26,346 nucleotides of DNA from Elysia marginata. Its lineage: Eukaryota > Mollusca > Gastropoda > Plakobranchidae. The position numbers and the translations under genes were made by a program. The stretch lies in the NCBI GenBank assembly GCA_019649035.1, contig BMAT01001854.1, forward strand, positions 176,367 to 202,712. The letters run 5' to 3'. Under the pieces are notes generated by a model, which worked only from the letters and a program-made list of their open reading frames with translations, did no database searches and was not told the DNA's origin. Shown in pieces: positions 12,301-17,660 of this stretch (its first letter is position 1; every line of letters starts with the position of its first letter).

Positions 12301-12905
12301 AACAGAGGACTCCAAGTGGAGACCTAGAAACAGAAAATCCTGAAGTGAAGAGTTGTGAGAAAGAAGCTGACAAAATGGAAGGTATAGTAGAGAATGGACA
12401 GGACTCTGACTTATGTTATGAAACCAATAATGATGAAGCACGACCAGTCTTAACAAAATCCATGCCTGCTTCTGGCACTAATTTTTATGGAGATGTACAA
12501 GGGCCTCAATCACAGACAGCCCCTCCCAGCATAACCATTTCCACTACTGATTGTAATCATGAAACAGAGCAGGCGAATTTACAAGCTTTTAATGATTCCA
12601 GCAGTGATGATCAGCTGTTTTCTTATTTGGAAACAGACAATACCCTGCCAAATGCCAATGATTCAGACAGTGATACTGAACAAGCTCAGTTTAAAATTTC
12701 TATTGATTGTAACAGTGATTTAGGCAATGTTCTGCCACAAACACAACAATTTAGCTCTGCTGCTAACTCAAGCAAAGGGGACACTCCACATTTAATTTAT
12801 GGGTTGAATCATGAATCAAAGTTGCCTGCTGAAGTGGGTTTACCATCAACTTCGGTTCATTGTGATTCTGGATTTTTGGAAGAATCATCTTCTAATCGCT
12901 CTTGA
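226..12905 (+). CDS. ANKRD27: ANKRD27 / VARP orthologue, 13 exons, 5' partial
   Basis: VARP is an endosomal adaptor: in vertebrates it binds Rab32/Rab38 and VAMP7 through ankyrin repeats, binds retromer subunit VPS29 through two Zn-fingernails, and activates Rab21 through an N-terminal VPS9 domain. The CDS joins 226-327, 1041-1230, 1736-1875, 2312-2404, 3022-3130, 4252-4406, 5461-5682, 6289-6438, 7663-7857, 8479-8598, 9979-10137, 11428-11545 and 11878-12905. That is 2781 nt, or 926 codons plus TGA, with all junctions GT-AG and in phase. Visible residues: linker 1-62, fingernail 1 at 63-72, five ankyrin repeats at about 92-255, Ser-rich linker 264-320, fingernail 2 at 373-382, four ankyrin repeats at about 403-545, basic helix 546-585, acidic low-complexity tail to 926. 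The domain order matches vertebrate VARP from just after the VPS9 domain. The upstream half is outside the window, and the tail is much longer than I recall for the human protein. Confidence 0.95.
328..1040 (+). other. ANKRD27 intron, 713 bp
   Basis: GTAAAA donor and CTCTGTGCAG acceptor. The interior is AT-rich with T runs and only short chance reading frames. I see no repeat or RNA gene in it. Confidence 0.85.
1041..1230 (+). CDS. ANKRD27: ANKRD27 visible exon 2: first Zn-fingernail
   Basis: It starts after CTCTGTGCAG and ends ACT G before GTAGGC, leaving one base (phase 1). Residues 35-97 include LVQEGDEQKVVQML, the cysteine motif CHPLCSCDKC and the start of the first ankyrin repeat (TRDNRGYT). 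The spacing from FFKLVQEG to the cysteine motif and then to RDNRGYT matches VARP. Confidence 0.95.
1125..1154 (+). other. First Zn-fingernail motif, CHPLCSCDKC
   Basis: Residues 63-72 contain four cysteines in C-x3-C-x-C-x2-C spacing with the HPL core. In human VARP two such motifs bind zinc and dock on VPS29, recruiting VARP to retromer-coated endosomes. All four cysteines and HPL are intact. The VPS29 role is taken from the vertebrate protein. Confidence 0.9.
1231..1735 (+). other. ANKRD27 intron, 505 bp
   Basis: GTAGGC donor and a pyrimidine-rich tract with CTTAG acceptor. Low-complexity A/T runs lie near 1500-1560. Nothing else is recognisable. Confidence 0.85.
1736..1875 (+). CDS. ANKRD27: ANKRD27 visible exon 3: ankyrin repeats 1-2
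   Basis: The exon begins CT, completing the phase-1 codon to Ala, and ends ATG before GTAGGC. It encodes ALHIAAYYGQ and DYLGLTPLHLACQRGYQNVM (residues 98-144), two ankyrin repeats with the TPLHLA signature. Gln141 appears to align with VARP Gln509, reported to be needed for Rab32/38 binding; the alignment is from memory. Confidence 0.95.
1876..2311 (+). other. ANKRD27 intron, 436 bp
   Basis: GTAGGC donor and TATTTCTTCAG acceptor. The interior is AT-rich unique-looking sequence, with no element recognised. Confidence 0.85.
2312..2404 (+). CDS. ANKRD27: ANKRD27 visible exon 4: ankyrin repeat 3
   Basis: Thirty-one codons, phase 0 at both ends. They encode LLLVHFGADVMALDNEG and NTPLHLSCANGHDD (residues 145-175), the end of repeat 2 and most of repeat 3. 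Splice sites are CTTCAG upstream and GTAAGT downstream. Confidence 0.95.
2405..3021 (+). other. ANKRD27 intron, 617 bp, with a coding-like relic
   Basis: GTAAGT donor and TTTTCACAG acceptor. Positions 2423-2838 look unlike the surrounding intron: they are less homopolymeric and hold two overlapping reading frames, annotated separately. Confidence 0.85.
2423..2838 (+). pseudogene. Decayed coding relic, possibly from a viral or virus-like element (helicase-like), in intron 4
   Basis: One frame is open from 2423 to a stop at 2681-2683. A second frame opens at the ATG at 2680, overlapping that stop, and runs to TGA at 2836-2838. Together they give roughly 138 codons that read as protein rather than intron. 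By eye a glycine-rich LFGDGS patch near 2522 and a later GMNSRVRLMEF stretch (about 2785-2820) recall the Walker A region and the arginine-rich C-terminal end of SF3/D5-type helicases of DNA viruses and related mobile elements. The similarity is weak. The frame break and missing ATPase residues make any function very unlikely. It could instead be a transposon fragment or a chance opening. Confidence 0.3.
3022..3130 (+). CDS. ANKRD27: ANKRD27 visible exon 5: ankyrin repeats 3-4
   Basis: It starts TGT GTG AAA after TTTTCACAG and ends TAT G before GTAAAG (phase 1). It encodes CVKALVFYDANLN and GDTPLHLAAKWGY, matching the CVKALV.YD segment of vertebrate VARP. Residue Phe182 sits where the vertebrate Rab-binding Tyr550 is expected. 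Confidence 0.95.
3355..3394. repeat. (TAA)13 microsatellite
   Basis: About 13 uninterrupted TAA units sit inside the inverted-repeat element, directly before the TATAGCGC hairpin. (TAA)n tracts in this position are frequent in dispersed repeats of marine invertebrates. Confidence 0.95.
3408..3433. repeat. GCGCTTT / AAAGCGC hairpin of a dispersed repeat
   Basis: A perfect 7-bp stem (GCGCTTT at 3408-3414, AAAGCGC at 3427-3433) surrounds a 12-nt loop, after TTATATA. From memory this TATAGCGCTTT...AAAGCGC core beside (TAA)n occurs widely in invertebrate genomic repeats. No database check was possible. Confidence 0.7.
4252..4406 (+). CDS. ANKRD27: ANKRD27 visible exon 6: ankyrin repeat 5
   Basis: AG completes the split codon to Glu. 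The exon encodes SIVKTLLESGADSTIQNRKK, QTAVYLAQNIKVQRLLQ and ends at PIRPK before GTATTT (residues 212-263). It finishes the first ankyrin block. The second AG two bases downstream of the acceptor would break the frame. Confidence 0.94.
4407..5460 (+). other. ANKRD27 intron, 1054 bp
   Basis: GTATTT donor and TTATCAATAG acceptor. A less AT-rich block at about 4540-4860 and the retroelement-like tail ending near 5262 suggest inserted DNA. Short reading frames here show no recognisable domain. Confidence 0.85.
4900..5262 (+). mobile_element. Probable 3' tail of a non-LTR retrotransposon
   Basis: An AT-rich 3'-UTR-like stretch ends with TTAATAAAG (AATAAA at 5231-5236) followed by almost three copies of TGTATTC (5244-5262). 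A poly(A)-signal-like end plus a short tandem tail is typical of CR1-, L2- or RTE-type LINE 3' ends and their SINEs. No reverse transcriptase is visible, so the left boundary is only a guess and may lie as far up as 4540. Confidence 0.4.
5461..5682 (+). CDS. ANKRD27: ANKRD27 visible exon 7: Ser-rich inter-ankyrin linker
   Basis: Seventy-four codons, phase 0 at both ends (acceptor TTATCAATAG, donor GTGGGT). It opens FESEAARPRQ, continues with a Ser/Thr-rich segment (GSSTSSTSGS) and ends in a charged helix, EKLFKAIIEGDIQL. This matches the vertebrate VARP linker between the two ankyrin blocks, which is also Ser-rich and ends in a similar helix. In vertebrates this general region contributes to VAMP7 binding. 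Confidence 0.93.
5683..6288 (+). other. ANKRD27 intron, 606 bp
   Basis: GTGGGT donor and TTTCTGCAG acceptor. It contains the SINE-like unit at about 5790-5995. The rest is AT-rich. Confidence 0.85.
5790..5995 (+). mobile_element. tRNA-headed SINE-like repeat
   Basis: TGGCTGAATAGG at 5797-5808 fits the Pol III A box. GGTTCTATGCT at 5841-5851 is a degenerate B box (7 of 11 consensus positions). Their 44-bp spacing equals that of a tRNA gene. The body continues with unique-looking sequence and no cloverleaf, so this is a tRNA-derived SINE rather than a tRNA. The 3' boundary is uncertain and no target duplication was found. Confidence 0.5.
6289..6438 (+). CDS. ANKRD27: ANKRD27 visible exon 8: acidic loop and second Zn-fingernail
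   Basis: Fifty codons, phase 0 at both ends (TTTCTGCAG acceptor, GTACAA donor). It encodes VKFYLGIDGSHG, an acidic run DDLDDEEGS, then the cysteine motif CHPLCQCERC and LNIQK. The acidic stretch before the motif is also present in vertebrate VARP. Confidence 0.95.
6394..6423 (+). other. Second Zn-fingernail motif, CHPLCQCERC
   Basis: Residues 373-382 repeat the C-x3-C-x-C-x2-C pattern with HPL. Having two fingernails, one before each ankyrin block, is diagnostic for VARP and allows two VPS29 contacts per molecule in the vertebrate protein. Confidence 0.9.
6439..7662 (+). other. ANKRD27 intron, 1224 bp
   Basis: GTACAA donor and TTCCTCATCCAG acceptor. AT-rich with several short chance frames. 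I see no element with definable ends. Confidence 0.85.
7663..7857 (+). CDS. ANKRD27: ANKRD27 visible exon 9: second ankyrin block, repeats 1-2
   Basis: Sixty-five codons, phase 0 at both ends. It encodes LVDVNSRTSTGYCPVHMAV and SLTPLHLACCVRNSL (residues 388-452). The frame is also open upstream, but the pyrimidine tract and CATCCAG plus the match to VARP fix the acceptor here. GC content is visibly higher than in the flanking introns. Confidence 0.94.
7858..8478 (+). other. ANKRD27 intron, 621 bp
   Basis: GTAAGG donor and GAATACAG acceptor. It carries long A and T runs at 8160-8400. Nothing else was recognised. Confidence 0.85.
8479..8598 (+). CDS. ANKRD27: ANKRD27 visible exon 10: second ankyrin block, repeats 2-3
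   Basis: Forty codons, phase 0 at both ends. TTDMLIKAGAKLDIQDMN finishes one repeat and GDTPLLIAASNGF starts the next (residues 453-492). In vertebrate VARP the corresponding repeat also has TPL.. A in place of TPLHLA. Confidence 0.95.
8599..9978 (+). other. ANKRD27 intron, 1380 bp
   Basis: GTGTGT donor and TATGACAG acceptor. It includes the 30-bp-period repeat at 9234-9357. Other parts are AT-rich without recognisable features. Confidence 0.85.
9234..9357. repeat. ATACTGATTTT repeat, period 30 bp, possibly related to the 3331-4006 element
   Basis: ATACTGATTTT begins at 9268, 9298 and 9328, exactly 30 bp apart. The block is bounded by TAGACCTGCCA on the left and TTTGGCAACTATC on the right, which both resemble the GCTGCCAACC ends of the element at 3331-4006. 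It may be a short, degraded copy of the same family. Confidence 0.4.
9979..10137 (+). CDS. ANKRD27: ANKRD27 visible exon 11: second ankyrin block, repeats 3-4
   Basis: Fifty-three codons, phase 0 at both ends (acceptor ATGACAG, donor GTATGT). It encodes SRANLNVVNAR, GNTALHEALKRDHTDTAACL and LKAGADPRIKN (residues 493-545). The GNTALHEA motif is shared with the last full repeat of vertebrate VARP. Confidence 0.95.
10138..11427 (+). other. ANKRD27 intron, 1290 bp
   Basis: GTATGT donor and CTCTTACAG acceptor. The block at about 10920-11180 is less AT-rich and shares a 19-bp word with 4716-4734 (two mismatches), hinting at an unclassified dispersed repeat. The remainder is AT-rich. Confidence 0.8.
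11428..11545 (+). CDS. ANKRD27: ANKRD27 visible exon 12: basic helix after the ankyrin block
   Basis: It encodes DATTHALIRSAILILEDK and a Lys/Arg-rich helix, AKERQKREKLRANS, ending VIKKTKR plus one base before GTTGGT (phase 1). The start matches the capping segment of the last ankyrin repeat. The basic part is predicted helical and has no domain I recognise. Confidence 0.9.
11546..11877 (+). other. ANKRD27 intron, 332 bp
   Basis: GTTGGT donor and a long pyrimidine tract with CTCTTAG acceptor. A run of G at about 11716-11727 is the only notable feature. Confidence 0.85.
11878..12905 (+). CDS. ANKRD27: ANKRD27 terminal coding exon: long acidic tail
   Basis: AT completes the split codon to Asp. 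The exon then encodes GEKQVSIRDLFSAFEKADLD, a patch with RDRSQT and ARRHSIV, and roughly 280 residues of Ser/Asn/Asp/Glu-rich sequence, ending SSNRS and TGA at 12903-12905. Total about 342 residues. The RDRS and RRHSIV patches recall short basic patches near the end of human VARP. The acidic remainder has no counterpart I know of and is probably disordered. RRHS is a plausible basophilic-kinase or 14-3-3-type site. An isolated reading of this exon from a GTG at 11892 would be wrong, because the frame continues upstream to the splice site. Confidence 0.93.
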
Positions 12906-13307
12906 AACATTTAGTGAGTGAAGCAGACGGCTTGTTATAAAATATTTGGCACAAGACCAACGTCTTTCGTATATCAAGACTTTACCTTATGATTTTGTAC
13001 TTAAATAATTCAAATGGAAAATAATTTTTTTTAACTGAAAAAAATCTCATATTCAAAGACTAATTCACTAAAAATCTGCACCGCCTTTTCATACTGCATC
13101 TGCATTGTAAAATGTTGAAATTGTTTGTTGGTTTACATGGCTCAGGCATTTTGTTTATTGTTTTCAAATGTTCTGGTTTGACTTATTCAGTCCTTCAATA
13201 TGTTGGTTTCTTGAGGTTTAGATTATTTTTTTTCATACTTGGCTTTTATTTTGTGTCATAAAAAGTACCTTTCTAAACTAATGACAAAGCAATTGTGAAT
13301 GAATAGA

Positions 13308-13480
13308 AATAAAAATTGTTTTCGCCTCAGGATTGTATTCAATATGTTACAAGCAAAAATCAATAAACTGAACTGAGGGCAGAAACAGTTATAAAGTTTT
13401 GTGAATATGGCTGTAAAGGTCTATATAACTTGTAAGTCTGTAAACTGCACTGAACATCACATAATAAATATTTCAATAAA
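13308..13480 (+). terminator. Cluster of four AATAAA polyadenylation signals
   Basis: AATAAA occurs at 13308-13313, 13362-13367, 13463-13468 and 13475-13480, about 400-575 nt after the ANKRD27 stop. T-rich sequence lies downstream of the cluster. These are the nearest canonical signals to the stop codon. Confidence 0.55.
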
Positions 13481-15291
13481 TATATGGTTGCTGGTAACTA
13501 CGGAAATGGTGTCTAAAGGAAAAATCAGCACCATATTTAAGACGCCTAAAGTTTAATCTTTTAAAAAAAAATTGACTTGATTACAGGGAGGAAAAAGCGT
13601 TTTAAATTTGCAAGTATGAAGAAGGTTTGCGTTTTTTTTTTTTTTAAGTGTTAAACTTAAACAAACCACATTTTACTATTGCATACTGTCATTTTTTTTT
13701 TTTGAGAAGTAGCTTGACACACATTCTGTCAACAGAGGAGGAGAAGGGAATGTTTTAAAAGAAAAGGGTCTTATAAAGTTTTAAGAAAGGTCTATATTTT
13801 TTAAAAATGTTTCAGTCTTTGATTTTTCAATGACACTTTAAAAAGGAAACTCTTAAAGCTATTAAGTTTTGGGCTATAGATGAATGCCAGAAATTGTATA
13901 GTCTCCAAAACTGTTGTAAACATTATATAATATGGTGGGTGAGACCCAGTGTTTGCCTTTTTTTTTTTTAGTAGCTCTACTTGTTAAAGCTCTCAGATGT
14001 GAAGGTCTAGATCTTATATTGCCCCAAAACTTTTTCATATGAACCATTACATATACACCAAAGGTTTTTTTTTTGTTGTTGTTGTATAAGTCTGTTGGTT
14101 TTTCAATTACAAAATGTTTATGAAGAAGAATTTTTTACAGTGTTGCACTTACTCTATTGTGAAGTTTTGATTCCTCAATGGATGCTTCTTTATGTTAAAT
14201 ATGTTTAAATTTGTTGTTGTATATTTGCTTTGTTGGTTGTTTTTTTTTCTGTTAACTTTAAGAGTTTTGTTTATGAGACTTAATTAAGTTGTGAGATTTA
14301 ATACAACCTTAATCATTGACGGTTATATGGGATGTAATGGTGCTATTGGTTTCTTAGAAGTGTATAGAAAAGAAAGTCATAGGGCTCCTTAATGCATTTA
14401 TCATAAAACAATTTTTGTATCCATTGTTTGCTGACAAATATATTGCCTTTCATTGTAATTTAACGGGTTTGATTTACTATGAAAGCGTTTCAATAATGTT
14501 TCAGTAATGTTTTCTTGAGAACCATATAAAAAATATGTGCAACAATTCCTCAAAAAGAGTTAAGGTGGGCTGATTGTCAAATGAAGGAAAAATTTCTGTG
14601 TATTTTCCCTATTATAGGGCCAAAATTTCACTAAATTTTCTCTGAGCATACAAGAATATTAAAAGCTCTAGGTGTATTTCATGTCCCACAACCATAAAAT
14701 CACTGAAATAGTTATTGGAAAGGAGAAATTGAACTGGATGACTGGTTGGTATGCACTTTCAACTGATAATTTCTCTCTTCATTGTCTGGGGAAGGAATGT
14801 CATTGACTCTTAATCTTCCAAATGCAATGAATAACTACACAATCAGGATATGAAAATAATTTTTTTACCACCTTTTAAGAGCTCTCGAAGAGCTTTCAAA
14901 CTTTTTTTGATGTCTTTAAATCACAACACTCCGCAACTAGAGACATTTCATGGGGCTGTCTCACATGTATACTTTGTATAGTGGATGGTTTGTAATTTTC
15001 TGTAAATAGCTTGCCTCCAAATTTATATTTTTTTTTATTAGAGCAGTCTCTTGCCAAAATCTTTACAAATTCATTTTCTATTCTAAATGAGAATAAAAAA
15101 AAGTTTGTGTATGCATTTGAACAAACATGTCCTTCATGTAAAATCTATTTTTTATCTCCTGGTTTCATCAAATTCCAAGTTTTTATAAGACATTTTAATT
15201 ACATCCTGTATAGTACTGTATTTCACTTTAATGTTTAATTTTAAGCAGAATCCACATATGTCTATTACTTTTGATGCTATCTTTAATTTTT

Positions 15292-15300
15292 GTAAATAAA
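15292..15300 (+). terminator. Distal poly(A) signal overlapping a Pumilio-type site
   Basis: TGTAAATAAA contains both TGTAAATA, which fits the Pumilio consensus TGTANATA, and AATAAA. It is followed by a T-rich tract with TTGTACTTTTTTGTTCTTG, a good downstream element. Both roles are predictions from consensus only. Confidence 0.4.
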
Positions 15301-15320
15301 TTTTTGTACTTTTTTGTTCT

Positions 15321-17304
15321 TGTATTACTGCGACATTAGTCCTGAAGGCTGTTCCTCAAAAATCAGATGTTGGAATGGATTAGGGCACAGCAAAAAGGAA
15401 TGAGCATCCATTTTAAAGAGTGCTGGAATGTATTTCAGAATTTTTTTCAACCATGGTCATGTTGCCTTCATTTGTTAAAGAGTACAGAGCCATGAGACTA
15501 TTGATTTTCTTCTACGATGTCTTTGGAAATGTGGCAATTGTCCAAGTCAAGTAGGGCTTATAGTTATAGGCATGTTTTAAAATTTGCTGACATGACTAAG
15601 GTTGAATTCTGATCGGCACTGTTTACAGTAAAGTGACTGCAACTGTTGGGGAGTTACTCATTATTCTGTCTTCAATGCAAATTTTACTGTATTTTGAGAG
15701 GAAAAAAACTGGAAAAAATTTGCATTTGCCAATTTTATTAGCAAGGTCATAGCACTTTTAAGGTTTTAAATTGTTAAAGTGGCAGGTAGCCATTGAGTTA
15801 AAATATCATTGCAAGATTATTATCATAGAAATTAATCTAAGTTCACTAAGAATTATACGAAATGAAAAACCTCTGCTTTATAACGCAGTTATTGTCCTGA
15901 ACCTCTTTAATTGTACTATAGTGTCAAGTTAAATGAGTTAAGCATACAGCACTAATCATGATATCATGCCTCAACTAACAAATTTTACGCTTAGCTTTGC
16001 CAAATTGGTGTCTCCTATAGATCTAACGTAAGACACTTTGCAATAATCCCCACTGATATGAATACTTCAAAGTTAGTTAAAGGCAAGATTTCCGCAAAGG
16101 GCCTTCATACACTTTTAGTACTTCAAAGATTATAATGGACTCAGTTATCATGAAGATATCTTTTCTGGGTTTTAAAATTGACAGACTTACAAAGATGGAC
16201 TTTTCCATTTAAAATTATCGAAAAACTTTTCCCAATAATCCTGACCATGGTTAAATGTATTTTCTGTGTTTGCATGCTCACAAAAATTATTGCAGAAAAT
16301 ATCAACTTCATCAAATGCAACAACGGGCTTATTGGACCAGATGCCTCACAGTTTCAAACATTTTGTGAATTCTAGTCATTAATATATGAGGCTGTGAAAC
16401 TTTATTTTGGAACAATGGAAAAAAAATGTGTTTTGAAATGAAAAGAACTGTAAAAATGGCTCCTTAAACTATTAGATAATGCATTTTCTTTAATTTTAAG
16501 GGTATTGGCCATAAAATGTAATGAAAGGTCACACCCAAATTTGTCAGCTGTGATGTAGGACACAATTTTGCCACTAACTGTAGCTGATTTTGAATTATGA
16601 TTTCTTTTTTCCTTTTGTTTCTTTCAATTGGTAAGCAGTGCTTCCAATTTTTTGCATTAATTAGGAAATCCACTGCTTTTCTAGGTTCTGCAAAAATCTC
16701 AGCAGCTGGCTTATCTGTACAGAATTTTTTGTCCAGTTACCAATTTTGCAAAGCAATATGCCATCATTTGTTTCTGCAAAGTAAAAATCTGCAAATTAGA
16801 CGGCAGCTGTAATCTTTTACATTGTAAAACTAAAAACCTACATAATACAAATATATTTGAGTAGCCGCCCTTTTGTTATTTTTCCTTTTATTTTCTCTCA
16901 TTCTCAGTTATGAGGAATCTATAGAAACAATAGTAATAAACATTTAATGATATCAGCCTCTTTTTTTTAAATGATCAAAACACAAAAGGTTTATAATTAT
17001 ATTAGTATATACTTTGAAACTAAATGTTTTAAATTATACTTATACTTAATGTATTTTTGGTAAATAAATTACACGGCAGAATGTTTAAGGGCATTCTTCA
17101 TATTACTGTGGTTGAAGATCGGAGTGAGCAAAGATATGAAACATGGATAAAATTTCATTAAAATTTTCTACTAGATCCAAATAATTGAACAAACTGTCTT
17201 GAAAAGTAAAGTTTGTTACATCAGAAAAGGTTTCATTTCAACTCAATAATGACAAAAAAGTTAACACAACAGGTAAATTAACTTTCTAGATGCCTTGATA
17301 TAGC
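15321..17304. other. Intergenic or extended 3' UTR, no gene seen
   Basis: AT-rich DNA with only short frames on both strands and no recognisable protein, RNA or element ends. Strand composition is mixed compared with the T-rich blocks on either side. Confidence 0.6.
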
Positions 17305-17589
17305 CTGAATTGAACCTAGTAAATTGAACAGGAGTCGCAGTAGAGCTGTGTGGAAAAGCAAGTGAATTCTTTTAAAGTAAGGTATATATTTTAGCTCTAA
17401 AAATATTGACAAAACAAGTATATATTATTGCTTTTCTTTTATTGTTAGTCCTGTCCATATTTATATTTACGTTTTGTTTTTTTTTTGTCTGACAAAGGCG
17501 TAAAGCCGACAGCTTACTTGTTTTGTCAATATTTTCAGAGTTAAAATATATACCTTACTTTAAAAGAATTGACTTGCTGAATTGAACCT
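17305..17589. mobile_element. Foldback element with 64-bp arms, possible Penelope-like remnant
   Basis: Arms at 17357-17420 and 17515-17578 are reverse complements with 61 of 64 matches, around a 94-bp loop. CTGAATTGAACCT occurs at 17305-17317 and 17577-17589 and could be a 13-bp target duplication, although AATTGAAC words are common nearby. In the loop, CTGACAA-AGGCGTAAAGCC-GACA (17489-17511) resembles a hammerhead ribozyme core (CTGANGA, stem II, GAAA) with two core bases changed. Penelope-like retroelements carry hammerheads and inverted terminal copies, so a decayed fragment of one is my best guess. A MITE is the alternative. Confidence 0.5.
17357..17578. repeat. Inverted repeat, arms 64 bp, loop 94 bp
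   Basis: The left arm begins AGCAAGTGAATTC and ends ACAAAACAAGTA; the right arm is its reverse complement with three mismatches. Homology stops sharply at both outer ends. The high arm identity suggests a fairly recent event or gene conversion between arms. Confidence 0.92.
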
Positions 17590-17630
17590 GAAGCACAATT
17601 CTCACAATTTTTTCAAGCAAGCATGCCCCG

Positions 17631-17660
17631 NNNCCCCCCCCCCCCCCCCTCTTCAAGAGG
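17631..17660. other. Three undetermined bases, C16 run and small palindrome
   Basis: NNN at 17631-17633 precedes 16 Cs (17634-17649) and the palindrome CCTCTTCAAGAGG (17648-17660). The Ns mark an unresolved homopolymer, so length here is unreliable. A G12 run at 17929-17940 lies about 280 bp away. Confidence 0.9.

Larger units (their letters stand above)
12906..15320 (+). other. ANKRD27 3' UTR (short and possible long form)
   Basis: The sequence after the stop is T-rich with no coding potential. AATAAA occurs at 13308, 13362, 13463 and 13475, giving likely short forms ending near 13.3-13.5 kb. A further AATAAA at 15295-15300 is followed by a T/GT-rich tract, so a longer form ending near 15.32 kb is possible. 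Poly(A) use cannot be decided without transcript data. Confidence 0.6.

Noticed and set aside
11892-12905. A free-standing 337-codon gene starting at GTG
   Set aside because: The frame continues upstream to a CTTAG acceptor and joins in phase to the ankyrin exons, so it is the terminal exon of ANKRD27.
17489-17511. An active hammerhead ribozyme
   Set aside because: Two core positions differ from the consensus, including the catalytic G8-equivalent, and the same bases can form a plain TGTC/GACA hairpin.
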